A DNA stretch of 21,981 bases from Deltaproteobacteria bacterium (GTDB lineage Bacteria > Myxococcota_A > UBA9160 > SZUA-336): assembly GCA_030665705.1 (NCBI GenBank), contig DAOUZG010000002.1:1-21981 (forward strand). Direction: 5' to 3'. Position numbers and translations under genes: made by a program. A model generated the notes under the pieces. It was not told where the DNA came from. It did not search any database and saw only the letters and a program-made list of their open reading frames with translations. Numbering within the stretch: position 1 is the first letter of the stretch; the number at the start of each line of letters is the position of its first letter. Positions 1-7,220 of the stretch are shown piece by piece.

Positions 1-462
1 GTCGCCCGACTTGGCAGTCTCCAGCTCGCCCCGATCCACAGCGGGGCTGGACCCGACGCTCGGGGCCGACTGCACTTCGCGAGGAGCGGTTGGGGCCGGA
101 CCCGCGTCCTCGATGCCGAGCATCGGCTCTTCCGGAGCCGAATCCGAGTCGCCCTCCAGGCCTAGGACAGGCTCCTCTTCTACGGGTGTCGGTGCTTGCG
201 CAGCGCGGCGTTCGGCCTGAGAAGCCGCACGTCGCTCGTGGAGGAACTCGGGGTTCTCGAGGTCCGGCTCCTCCTCTGAGGAGACGGGCGCGGTATTCTC
301 CACCACGCGCTCCACGACCGAGTGTTTGCTCTGGGCGGGCGGTTCAGGTTTGAAGTGAAAGCGGTGTCGACAACGCGAGCATCGGACCCTCATCCCCTCT
401 GGCGGAATACGCTTCTTCCCCAGCTTGAATCGGGTCTTGCAGCGTTCGCAGACCACGATCAT
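1..462 (-). CDS. MJ0042-type zinc-ribbon protein (5' part; continues off the left edge)
   Basis: Reading leftward from ATG at 462, 154 codons stay open to the window edge, so the C-terminus is missing. The N-terminus is a compact zinc ribbon: CxxC at residues 5-8 and CxxC at 28-31, with the basic CSRCRHRF segment after the second pair. This is the layout of the MJ0042/zinc-ribbon family (TIGR02098 type), common at the N-terminus of deltaproteobacterial proteins that often carry a membrane segment later on. Residues 40-154 are acidic, low-complexity and Pro/Glu-rich, with a loose internal repeat (EEEPVLGLEG, then EEPMLGIED). No membrane segment is seen in the visible part. A purine-rich GGGAGAG lies just before the ATG. 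The gene diverges from the ATPase pair across a 110-bp gap. The family assignment is good; the function is unknown. Confidence 0.75.
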   Translation of the reverse strand, partial: MIVVCERCKTRFKLGKKRIPPEGMRVRCSRCRHRFHFKPEPPAQSKHSVVERVVENTAPVSSEEEPDLENPEFLHERRAASQAERRAAQAPTPVEEEPVLGLEGDSDSAPEEPMLGIEDAGPAPTAPREVQSAPSVGSSPAVDRGELETAKSGD

Positions 463-572
463 CGTCTGACTCTCCCGCCCGAGGGCTCCGATTTGAGGGC
501 CGATCTCCCCTCCATTCGCGTCGGCGGGGCTTCGCTCCGCCTTGAGCCGGGGGGCTCCCGAGGGGGGCGCCT
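463..572. promoter_or_regulatory. Divergent intergenic region with a GC-rich stem-loop
   Basis: This 110-bp gap separates the zinc-ribbon gene (minus) from the first ATPase gene (plus) and must hold the 5' signals of both. I see no convincing -35/-10 pair. It contains a 7-bp stem-loop, GGCGGGG at 523-529 and CTCCGCC at 535-541, around a CTTCG loop, with no T-run after it. The ribosome binding site of the plus gene is AGGGGGG at 561-567. The stem-loop lies in the probable leader of the ATPase transcript; its role is unknown. Confidence 0.4.
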
Positions 573-1562
573 GTGAGCGCTCCCCTGGAAGATCTGCTGA
601 AGCGCCGCCTTCTGCTCATCACGGGAAAGGGAGGCACGGGGAAGACCACTCTCGCCGCCGCAATCGCAAGACTCGCGTCAAGGCGAGGTCTCCGGACCGT
701 CGTCGTGGAGGTGGGGAGCGGTACGGCCGTGTCACCGCTCCTCACCGAAGACGTTGCGTCGGTTCCGCCGGGCGACGGCCGCCGTCCTGTTCCTCTGGGT
801 CCAGACCTGTACAGCTTCCGAGTCGACCCTCTGGAGGCACTTCGGGAGTACCTCGAGCTACAGCTCTACTTCCGCCCCGTCGTGACGGTCGTCACCCGCA
901 ATCCCGGCTTCCGTCGGCTGCTCGACGCGGCGCCGGGATGGCGCGAGCTGATCACGCTTGGAAAGCTGTGGCACCTGGAAACGCGTCAAGAGGCAGGCAG
1001 GCCCCGTTGGGACCTCATCGTCGTGGATGCCCCAGCGACGGGTCAGGGGCTGGCGTTTCTCTCCGTTCCTCGGGTGGTCATCGAGACCGTCCGGATGGGA
1101 CCGCTTCGCCGGCACACCGAGTGGGTCCAAGCACTCCTCACCGACCCGAAGCGGACTCTCGTTCTCCCCGTGACGCTCGCCGAGGAACTCCCGGTGCGCG
1201 AGACGCTGGAGCTGTGCACGAGCGTTCGCGAGCTCGGGCTCTCGGTCGGCCCCATCCTGGCCAACGCGGTGGAGCCTCAGCCCGATCTGGACGACGCCGG
1301 GCTGGTGGCCCGCTGGCTCGAGCGGGTCCCGGATGACGCGGCCCCGACCGGACTCTCTCCTGCCGTGCTCAAGGAGTGTCTCGACCACGCGGCTCGCCGC
1401 GGAGCGATGCAGCAGCTCTTCCTGCACGAGCTGCGGAAGCAGGAGAAGGGGCCCGTCGTGGAAATCGCAGCCCGCGCCGGCGGCGTCCACTGTCCGACCC
1501 ACGTGAACGAGATCGCAGACGTGCTCGAGGCGACACTGACCGGGCAGGGAGACCCGCCGTGA
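573..1562 (+). CDS. ArsA/Get3-like ATPase, subunit 1
   Basis: A 329-residue P-loop ATPase of the ArsA/Get3 (SIMIBI, MinD-like) class. The deviant Walker A GKGGTGKTT is at residues 18-26, with the signature lysine K19, and the Walker B/switch II-like DAPATGQGL is at 152-160. Family members are ATP-driven dimers; ArsA drives arsenite export and Get3 delivers tail-anchored proteins. The canonical switch I DPA motif is missing here (VVVEVGSG at about 44-50), so this subunit is degenerate compared with the next gene. No CxxC metal or arsenite site is seen and no arsB, arsC or arsR is nearby, so arsenic resistance is unlikely. The GTG at 573 follows AGGGGGG by about 6 bp. The stop overlaps the next start by 4 bp (GTGA), which suggests a co-translated heterodimer. 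Paired ATPases of this type are known in actinobacteria (the Rv3679/Rv3680 pair). Confidence 0.85.
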   Translation: MSAPLEDLLKRRLLLITGKGGTGKTTLAAAIARLASRRGLRTVVVEVGSGTAVSPLLTEDVASVPPGDGRRPVPLGPDLYSFRVDPLEALREYLELQLYFRPVVTVVTRNPGFRRLLDAAPGWRELITLGKLWHLETRQEAGRPRWDLIVVDAPATGQGLAFLSVPRVVIETVRMGPLRRHTEWVQALLTDPKRTLVLPVTLAEELPVRETLELCTSVRELGLSVGPILANAVEPQPDLDDAGLVARWLERVPDDAAPTGLSPAVLKECLDHAARRGAMQQLFLHELRKQEKGPVVEIAARAGGVHCPTHVNEIADVLEATLTGQGDPP

Positions 1563-2740
1563 GCTCCCCGGCCTGGCTCGAGCAGAAGATCCTCGTCTGC
1601 GTGGGGACCGGTGGCGTCGGCAAGACAACCGTGTCTGCCGCGCTCGCGCTCGAGGCCGCACGACGCGGAAAGCGGGCGCTTGTCCTCACCATCGATCCCG
1701 CCCAGCGCCTGGCGGATGCCCTGGGAGCCGGACCTCTCGGCGCCGAGCCTCGTCCGATCCCGGTCGAGCGAATGCGGGAGGCGGGAATCGAGCCGTCGGG
1801 ATCCCTTCACGCGATGATGCTCGATACCAAGCGCACGTTCGACCAGATCGTCGAGCGATACGCTCCCGACGAGCGGACCCTGCGCGAGATCTTTGCAAAC
1901 CCCATCTACCAGCACCTGACGGACGCTCTCGCCGGCACCCGCGAGTACTCGGCGATGGAGCAGCTCTACCAGATCCACCGCAGCGACGAGTACGACCTGA
2001 TCGTTGTCGATACGCCCCCGGCGCGGCACGCGCTCGACTTCCTCGACGCTCCGCGCCGCCTCACGCGCTTTCTCGACACCCAGCTACTCCGACTCCTATT
2101 CCGGCCCGCGGTCGCGATGGGACGCACCGGGTTTCGACTGTTCCGGCTCGGCTCGGCCACCGTCCTTCGCACGATTGAACGGGTCACCGGACTCGAGTTC
2201 CTCCGGATCACGTCGGAATTCCTCTTGGCGTTCGAAGGGATGCTGGACGGGTTTCTCGAGCGGGCGTCCGAGACGGAGCGGCTGCTGCGGAGCGACGTCT
2301 GCGGGTTCCTGCTCGTCGCGGGTCCCGACCCACTCCAGGCCCAGCAGGCGGCTTCCTTCTCGGAACGTCTCGAGAGCGACGGGATTCACCTTCTCGGGCT
2401 GATCGCGAACCGCGTTCGCACCTGGCTCGGCCCGAGCCCCGCGCCCGAGCTGGATTCGGAAGCGCAGGCTCGGGCGGGGAAGTGGCTGGAGAAGTGCCTC
2501 GTCGAGCTCGACCCTCCCTTCGATCCGACGAAAGTCGCGCCGGTGCTGATCTCGACAGCCGCTCGCCAGTCTCAGCTCGCCCGCCAAGACGAGCAGATAC
2601 TGGAGGAGCTCGTGCAACGCCTTCCAATCGAGGCCACGCAGGTTCGAACGATCCCCCTACTGCCGGAGGACGTGCACGAGCTGGAGACGCTGGGGTGGAT
2701 GGCGGAGACCCTCTTTGGGGAGACCGGCCATGCCGGATGA
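1559..2740 (+). CDS. ArsA/Get3-like ATPase, subunit 2
   Basis: A 393-residue partner of the preceding ATPase. The P-loop GTGGVGKTT is at residues 16-24, the switch I-like TIDPAQRL at 44-51 and the switch II-like DTPPARHALDFLDAP at 151-165. These closely match the ArsA/Get3 pattern (P-loop, DPA, D-T-A/P-P). The lysine usual at the second P-loop position is T17, while the partner keeps it. The pair therefore looks complementary: one subunit has the signature lysine, the other an intact switch I. This fits an asymmetric heterodimer (inference). GTG at 1559 is chosen because it forms a GTGA overlap with the upstream stop and places the P-loop at the usual distance; the reading frame is open further upstream, but that part overlaps the first gene. 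Roughly residues 170-290 form the helical insertion that in Get3 binds clients. Confidence 0.87.
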   Translation: MSSPAWLEQKILVCVGTGGVGKTTVSAALALEAARRGKRALVLTIDPAQRLADALGAGPLGAEPRPIPVERMREAGIEPSGSLHAMMLDTKRTFDQIVERYAPDERTLREIFANPIYQHLTDALAGTREYSAMEQLYQIHRSDEYDLIVVDTPPARHALDFLDAPRRLTRFLDTQLLRLLFRPAVAMGRTGFRLFRLGSATVLRTIERVTGLEFLRITSEFLLAFEGMLDGFLERASETERLLRSDVCGFLLVAGPDPLQAQQAASFSERLESDGIHLLGLIANRVRTWLGPSPAPELDSEAQARAGKWLEKCLVELDPPFDPTKVAPVLISTAARQSQLARQDEQILEELVQRLPIEATQVRTIPLLPEDVHELETLGWMAETLFGETGHAG

Positions 2741-3146
2741 GTCCAACCTGTGGGTTCAGCTCGCGCGCGTTACGGAGGAGCTGCTCCGCGGTTCAGCAGA
2801 CGTGGTCGCTCGCGCACGCGGGCGACTGGAGGATCAGGGGCGTTGCGGCGGGGACCGGACCAGCTCCGCGCCGGATGGGCTCGAGGATCTACGACTCCTA
2901 TGGGAATGGGGAAAGCGCCACGCACTGGTGCCGCTGCGGGACGCGGTGCGGGCGGAGGCGCAGCGGTGGGAGGCCCGGGCAATCGACGATGCCGCCGCGG
3001 CGCGTGTCCACGAGATCTTTCAGACACTGCTTGAGATCCTAGAAGAAGAGCCGGACGGGCACCGATCCCGGGTCGTTTCGCGGGAGGGGCCGGGGGAGGC
3101 CGAGGGATCCCAGGATCCCGCCCGGGAGGATTCTCGGCGACGTTGA
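2730..3146 (+). CDS. Small helical protein of unknown function
   Basis: A 138-residue protein that I do not recognise. The ATG at 2730 lies inside the end of the upstream ATPase gene (11-bp overlap) and follows GGGGAG with about 7 bp spacing; a TTG at 2715 is a weaker alternative. Residues 6-38 and 50-108 are predicted helical, rich in Leu, Ala, Arg and Glu, and partly amphipathic. The tail (about 109-138) is charged, Gly/Pro/Ser-rich and probably disordered. There is no signal peptide, membrane segment or metal motif. Its place between the ATPase pair and the PhaR-type gene, with overlap on one side and 35 bp on the other, makes co-expression likely. A client, adaptor or granule-surface role is possible but unsupported by any motif. 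Confidence 0.65.
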   Translation: MPDESNLWVQLARVTEELLRGSADVVARARGRLEDQGRCGGDRTSSAPDGLEDLRLLWEWGKRHALVPLRDAVRAEAQRWEARAIDDAAAARVHEIFQTLLEILEEEPDGHRSRVVSREGPGEAEGSQDPAREDSRRR

Positions 3147-3181
3147 CCCGCTGAACCGCGCGGTGGAATACTGGGACCTTC

Positions 3182-3739
3182 ATGCCCGTTCTCATCAAGC
3201 GATACGCGAACCGGAAGCTCTACAACACCGCGTCGAGCCGGTACATCACGCTCAAGGGGATCTCCGAGCTCATTCGTGAGGGTCACGACATCCAGGTCAT
3301 CGACAACGAGACCGGAGAGGACATCACCTCGATCGCCCTCTCCCAGATCCTGGTCGACGACCAGAAGCAGCACCGCGACGACACGAGCGAGGTCTCCGGC
3401 CGTCTGCTCTCGGAGATCATCCAGAAGGGTGGAGATGCACTCTACGGCGCGCTTCGGCGTTCCGTCGACGACGCCCAGGAGAACCTGGCCGGGATTCGCC
3501 ACAACGTGCGTCGGTGGATCCAGCCCACCCGCGAGCGCGAGATGGATGGCTCCGAGATCTCCCGCGCCGTGCACCAGGCCGTAGAGCGCGTCTTTCGGCT
3601 CATCGACCTACCCACGCGCTCGGATCTCGAAGCCCTGAACAAGAACCTGGAACAGCTGGCGGGGGCTCTGCAGCGCTTCGAGAAACGCCTCGCGACTCTG
3701 GAGGGGCAGCCGCCTCCTCCACCCGGAGAGACGAGCTAG
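3182..3739 (+). CDS. PhaR-type PHA synthesis regulator with a phasin-like coiled-coil tail
   Basis: A 185-residue protein. Residues 1-62 match the PHB/PHA accumulation regulator DNA-binding domain (PF07879): KRYANRKLYNT at 6-16, then the YITLKGISELIREG and VIDNETGEDIT segments. PhaR-family proteins bind DNA near phasin and PHA genes and also bind PHA granules, thereby sensing polymer. The usual short PHB_acc C-terminal domain is not apparent. Instead, residues 70-140 are helical and 141-175 read LPTRSDLEALNKNLEQL..., a heptad-like coiled coil resembling the C-termini of PhaI/PhaF-type phasins, followed by a polyproline stretch. It may therefore combine regulator and granule-binding roles (inference). 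ATG at 3182 has only a weak ribosome binding site. The TAG stop lies at the edge of the downstream palindromic element. Confidence 0.85.
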   Translation: MPVLIKRYANRKLYNTASSRYITLKGISELIREGHDIQVIDNETGEDITSIALSQILVDDQKQHRDDTSEVSGRLLSEIIQKGGDALYGALRRSVDDAQENLAGIRHNVRRWIQPTREREMDGSEISRAVHQAVERVFRLIDLPTRSDLEALNKNLEQLAGALQRFEKRLATLEGQPPPPPGETS

Positions 3740-3902
3740 AACCCGTCTCAGAGACCCGCTCCCGTCGCCAGACGGCCCTGGGGGGCCGATCTCTGCGTTG
3801 CGCTCGCTCGGAATAACGAGGGATATGCCTCGCTCGCGACGCCTTGAGTTCGGCCTCCCAGGGTTGCCTGGCTCGGTCCGGGGTTTCTGAGATGGGTTCT
3901 AG
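3736..3902. repeat. Imperfect palindromic element bounded by CTAG (MITE/REP-like)
   Basis: The 167 bp between the converging genes form a long inverted repeat. The outer 21 bp of each arm (TAGAACCC-R-TCTCAGA-R-ACCC, from 3737 rightward and 3901 leftward) differ at two positions. A second paired block of 27 bp (starting GCCAG, ending CCGA-W-CTC) has about five differences. The central ~60 bp are loosely self-complementary. Both outer-arm differences become G-U pairs in a plus-strand transcript. CTAG flanks the element at 3736-3739 and 3899-3902, as a 4-bp target duplication would. Both neighbouring genes use the TAG within these flanks as stop codons. It may also act as a bidirectional terminator, but has no clear T-run. 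Its copy number in the genome cannot be judged here. Confidence 0.7.
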
Positions 3903-4933
3903 TCCGCGCTCCAGACCGACCTGCGGAGCCGGAGTCCTTCTTCGACGAGGGACTGGACGCTGCTCCGGATCGTCTCGCGGGTGCGGTTCACGTAGAGCGG
4001 ATCCTCCGCCTTCTCGGGGTCAACCCCGTCGAACTGGAACGGCTCCCCGAAGGCGATGACCCACTGGCTCGGTAACGGCACGAGACCCAGGGGGCCCAGA
4101 TGGGGGAAGGTCGCCGTGACGGGCAGCGGCGCCCCGAGGAGTCGGCTCAGAAACTTCGGGCGAAACAGCAGGGGATGCGCCTCCTCGGCACCCACCACGG
4201 CCGTCGGGACGATGGCCACCCGATGACGAATCGCGAGCGACACGAAGCCGCCCCGTCCGAACCGCTGCAGCTGGTAGCGATCACGGAACGGCTTGAGCGC
4301 TCCCTTCTGCCCTTCCGGGAACGCGATCACCGGACTGCCACCGGCGAGAAGTCTCGACGCGTTCTCAGGGCAGGCCCGCACGCCCCCCAGGCGGGCCAGC
4401 ACCGGCTGTGAGAAGGGTAGGCTCACGAGCCAGTCTGCGACGAGAAAGCGGGGGCGGACGTGATCCGGGTGCTCCCGCTCGATCGCGTGGGCCAGCATGA
4501 GGCCGTCGTACGGGAGAATTCCCGAACGGTTCGACACGAACAGGACGCGCGGCGGACGGGGGATCTCTCCGATGCCCGAGACCCGAACCCGCCACCACCG
4601 CTCGTAGAGGAAGTCGAGCAATCCCCGCGCCTGCCGCAGGTAGGCCGGGTCGAGTCCGAAATCGTCCACCTCTACGGATCGTTCCTCCATCCCGAAAACG
4701 GAGACGCGCTGGCGGAGATCCTCGTACATTCGCAGGACGTCGAGTCGGGCCACTCGAGCGCGCACCTCATCCCGAACTTCACGCACCCATCGCCCCAGGT
4801 CGACCGATGAGGCCGGCGCCGAGAAGAAGCGTTGCTGGATCTCCCCCCGGAGCGCCGAGACCGCCTGCTGTAGGTCGTGCAGTTCCTCCTTCGGAATCTG
4901 CGCTCGACGATCTGCGGTCTCCGAAGCCGTCAC
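3899..4933 (-). CDS. PlsC-like lysophospholipid/glycerol-phosphate acyltransferase-family protein
   Basis: A 344-residue protein. Residues 1-80 are helical and charged, an N-terminal extension. The PlsC-like (LPLAT) domain spans about 115-325: block I RVLFVSNRSGILPYDG (129-144), block III FPEGQKG (205-211) and block IV IVPTAVVGAEEAHP (241-254). These enzymes transfer acyl chains to lysophospholipids or glycerol phosphates at the inner membrane. The catalytic His of the usual NHx4D motif is replaced: N135-R136-S137, with the aspartate at D143. GTG at 4933 is chosen because it overlaps the upstream stop as GTGA and the protein reads well from there; the frame is open further upstream, but only as a shadow of the SDR gene. 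The stop is the TAG in the palindrome flank. Together with the SDR gene it resembles actinobacterial epimerase/acyltransferase pairs such as Rv0501-Rv0502 (recalled, not checked). Confidence 0.82.
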   Translation of the reverse strand: MTASETADRRAQIPKEELHDLQQAVSALRGEIQQRFFSAPASSVDLGRWVREVRDEVRARVARLDVLRMYEDLRQRVSVFGMEERSVEVDDFGLDPAYLRQARGLLDFLYERWWRVRVSGIGEIPRPPRVLFVSNRSGILPYDGLMLAHAIEREHPDHVRPRFLVADWLVSLPFSQPVLARLGGVRACPENASRLLAGGSPVIAFPEGQKGALKPFRDRYQLQRFGRGGFVSLAIRHRVAIVPTAVVGAEEAHPLLFRPKFLSRLLGAPLPVTATFPHLGPLGLVPLPSQWVIAFGEPFQFDGVDPEKAEDPLYVNRTRETIRSSVQSLVEEGLRLRRSVWSAD

Positions 4934-5910
4934 CGGTACCTCCGCAGCCTGCGGCTCACAGTGAAGCTCATCCAAGCCTCCTTCGTCGTGTAGACCGGCT
5001 CGAAACCGAGGGAGTCGCGCGCACGCCTGGTGTCTACCGTCCACGAGAATCGCAGGAAGTCGTAAAAGGCCGACGGGGGATCCCCCGTGCTGCTCAGCCA
5101 GGCGAGCGACCCGAATCGATAGAGGAGCGGGTGCGGAACCGACCGAGGTCGCTTTCCAGCGACACAGATAAGTGTCGAGAGCGGGACGACGCCCGATGGC
5201 GCCAGGTTGACCGCACCGCGCACGTCGAGCACGAGCGCCTTCCAGACCGCGCTCAGGAGGTCCTCCTCGTGCAGGAATTGTAGAAGCGGATCGTAGCCGA
5301 GCAGGATCGTGACGGTCCCCGGATCGAAGTAGCGGGTCAGCCCCGTCTCGATGGTCGGCCCCACCACCCAGCAGGGGCGAAGCACCGTGACCGCCACGTC
5401 GGGATGGCGCTCGGCAAAGAGCTGAAGAAGCCCCTCCGCCTCGGCACGGTCCTGGAGAGCGTGGGCTTCCGGGTTCGGCCGGAGGGGGTGCTCCTCCGTC
5501 AGGAAGCCCGGATTTTGGGGCCAGGCTCCGTACACCTGGGCGGTGCTCATCACGACGAGCTTCCCCACGCCCGCCGCAGCGCACGCGTTCATCACGTGCA
5601 GCGACCCGATGACCTCGAGCTCATGGGCATACTCCAGGTCCGGATAGGGATCGGTGAAGAAGGCCGAGTGGAGTACCCGGTCACACCCCTCCTTCTCGAG
5701 AATCTCGGCCACCGCGCTGTCCGCGGTCGGGCTCGTCAAATCAACGCGGTGAAAGCGGATCCGCCCCTCGAGACGACGGGGCAGGCGGAGGTCCAGACCG
5801 ACGATCCGCGGCCCATCCGGGGTCTCGGCCAGCCGATCGGCAAGCTGAAACCCGACGAATGTCCCCAGACCGGTGATCGCCAGGCTGCGCGGGAGCCGCT
5901 CGCGACGCAC
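4930..5910 (-). CDS. Extended SDR / NAD-dependent epimerase-like protein with altered active site
   Basis: A 326-residue Rossmann protein. The nucleotide-binding TGLGTFVG is at residues 13-20, an acidic GLDLR follows strand 2 (38-42), and STAQVYG (122-128) is the usual Ser-containing strand of extended SDRs. PCWVVGP (about 178-184) corresponds to the R-P-x-x-V-x-G-P segment. The catalytic YxxxK expected near 151-155 is not recognisable; the segment reads HALQDRAEAE (150-159), with Ala and Arg where Tyr and Lys should be. It may bind NAD(P) without classical SDR chemistry, or act as a scaffold or lipid-linked substrate handler (inference). GTG at 5910 lies just after AAGGCAG. It overlaps the acyltransferase start by 4 bp (GTGA), so both are co-translated and probably act on the same lipid substrate. 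Confidence 0.82.
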   Translation of the reverse strand: MRRERLPRSLAITGLGTFVGFQLADRLAETPDGPRIVGLDLRLPRRLEGRIRFHRVDLTSPTADSAVAEILEKEGCDRVLHSAFFTDPYPDLEYAHELEVIGSLHVMNACAAAGVGKLVVMSTAQVYGAWPQNPGFLTEEHPLRPNPEAHALQDRAEAEGLLQLFAERHPDVAVTVLRPCWVVGPTIETGLTRYFDPGTVTILLGYDPLLQFLHEEDLLSAVWKALVLDVRGAVNLAPSGVVPLSTLICVAGKRPRSVPHPLLYRFGSLAWLSSTGDPPSAFYDFLRFSWTVDTRRARDSLGFEPVYTTKEAWMSFTVSRRLRRYR

Positions 5911-5911
5911 A

Positions 5912-5937
5912 CCTGCCTTGTATGGAACGTGGGCAGG
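5912..5937. promoter_or_regulatory. Possible operator dyad over the SDR promoter
   Basis: CCTGCC (5912-5917) and GGCAGG (5932-5937) form a 6-bp inverted repeat separated by 14 bp. The dyad overlaps the -10 and most of the spacer of the minus-strand promoter. It also lies 28 bp before the HDAC-family start on the other strand, so a bound regulator could affect both genes. No regulator gene is adjacent. Six-bp arms in GC-rich DNA may occur by chance. Confidence 0.3.
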
Positions 5938-5945
5938 CGTGTCAA
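5917..5945 (-). promoter_or_regulatory. Sigma70-like promoter of the SDR-acyltransferase operon
   Basis: On the minus strand there is a perfect TTGACA -35 (plus positions 5945-5940), a 17-bp spacer, and TACAAG as -10 (5922-5917; 4 of 6 matches to TATAAT). Transcription would be expected to begin about 7 bp past the -10, at or next to the GTG start codon at 5910, giving a leaderless or nearly leaderless mRNA. The start site is inferred from spacing only. Confidence 0.5.
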
Positions 5946-5964
5946 TCGCTCGCTAGATTGAGCC

Positions 5965-7005
<1,041 letters not shown>

Positions 7006-7028
7006 CGGAGGGAGCGCGTCCCACCCTA

Positions 7029-7064
7029 GATCTTGCGGCAGAGAGCGGCGAGCCCATCAAGATC
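7029..7064. other. Inverted repeat downstream of the HDAC-family gene
   Basis: GATCTTG (7029-7035) and CAAGATC (7058-7064) are perfect complements around a 22-nt GC-rich loop, 24 bp past the HDAC-family stop. It could form a weak terminator-like hairpin, but no T-run follows. The rest of 7006-7127 holds a small GGGG/CCCC hairpin (7095-7107) and no gene. I could not assign a convincing -35/-10 for the dcw promoter. Confidence 0.3.
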
Positions 7065-7127
7065 CGCGGTCAGGCCGATTTCTCATGCGGCAAAGGGGTT
7101 TGGCCCCAAAAAGGGTCTATTGCAGAG

Positions 7128-7162
7128 TGGGATCAGGTGGGGTAAGGTGGGAACGGGTGGGA
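7128..7162 (+). promoter_or_regulatory. MraZ operator: four TGGGR boxes in 10-bp register
   Basis: TGGGA (7128-7132), TGGGG (7138-7142), TGGGA (7148-7152) and TGGGA (7158-7162) are direct repeats, each separated by exactly 5 bp. This is the known MraZ-box architecture (TGGGN repeats with 5-bp spacers) through which MraZ represses its own dcw operon. The array ends 88 bp before the mraZ start, so autoregulation of the whole downstream cluster is expected. The second box has G instead of A in the last position. Confidence 0.92.
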
Positions 7163-7164
7163 AT

Positions 7165-7216
7165 GATCCTGTGAGGGGATGCACGACAAGGGGGGGCGTG
7201 GTCACCTCACAGGGTC
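7165..7216 (+). promoter_or_regulatory. Long stem-loop in the mraZ leader
   Basis: The arms at 7165-7176 (GATCCTGTGAGG) and 7205-7216 (CCTCACAGGGTC) pair over 12 bp with one G-U pair around a 28-nt loop. Nine central base pairs (CCTGTGAGG/CCTCACAGG) are perfect also as DNA. The loop has a further 4-bp CACG/CGTG pairing. It begins 3 bp after the last MraZ box. There is no T-run, so it is not a classical terminator; a leader structure or a second protein-binding dyad is possible. Confidence 0.55.
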
Positions 7217-7220
7217 TCCA

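Noticed and set aside
463..572. Defined divergent promoters between the zinc-ribbon and ATPase genes
   Set aside because: I could not find a -35/-10 pair better than chance in this GC-rich gap.
573..2740. Arsenite efflux ATPase (arsA) of an arsenic resistance operon
   Set aside because: No arsB, arsC, arsD or arsR nearby and no cysteine arsenite site seen; the pair is better described as ArsA/Get3-like.
4934..5584. Upstream extension of the acyltransferase reading frame
   Set aside because: It overlaps the SDR gene in another frame and is Arg/Gly/Pro-rich; the GTGA junction gives the true start at 4933.
7095..7107. GGGG/CCCC hairpin as a terminator after the HDAC-family gene
   Set aside because: Four-bp stem followed by A-run, not T-run, on the plus strand; too weak to call.
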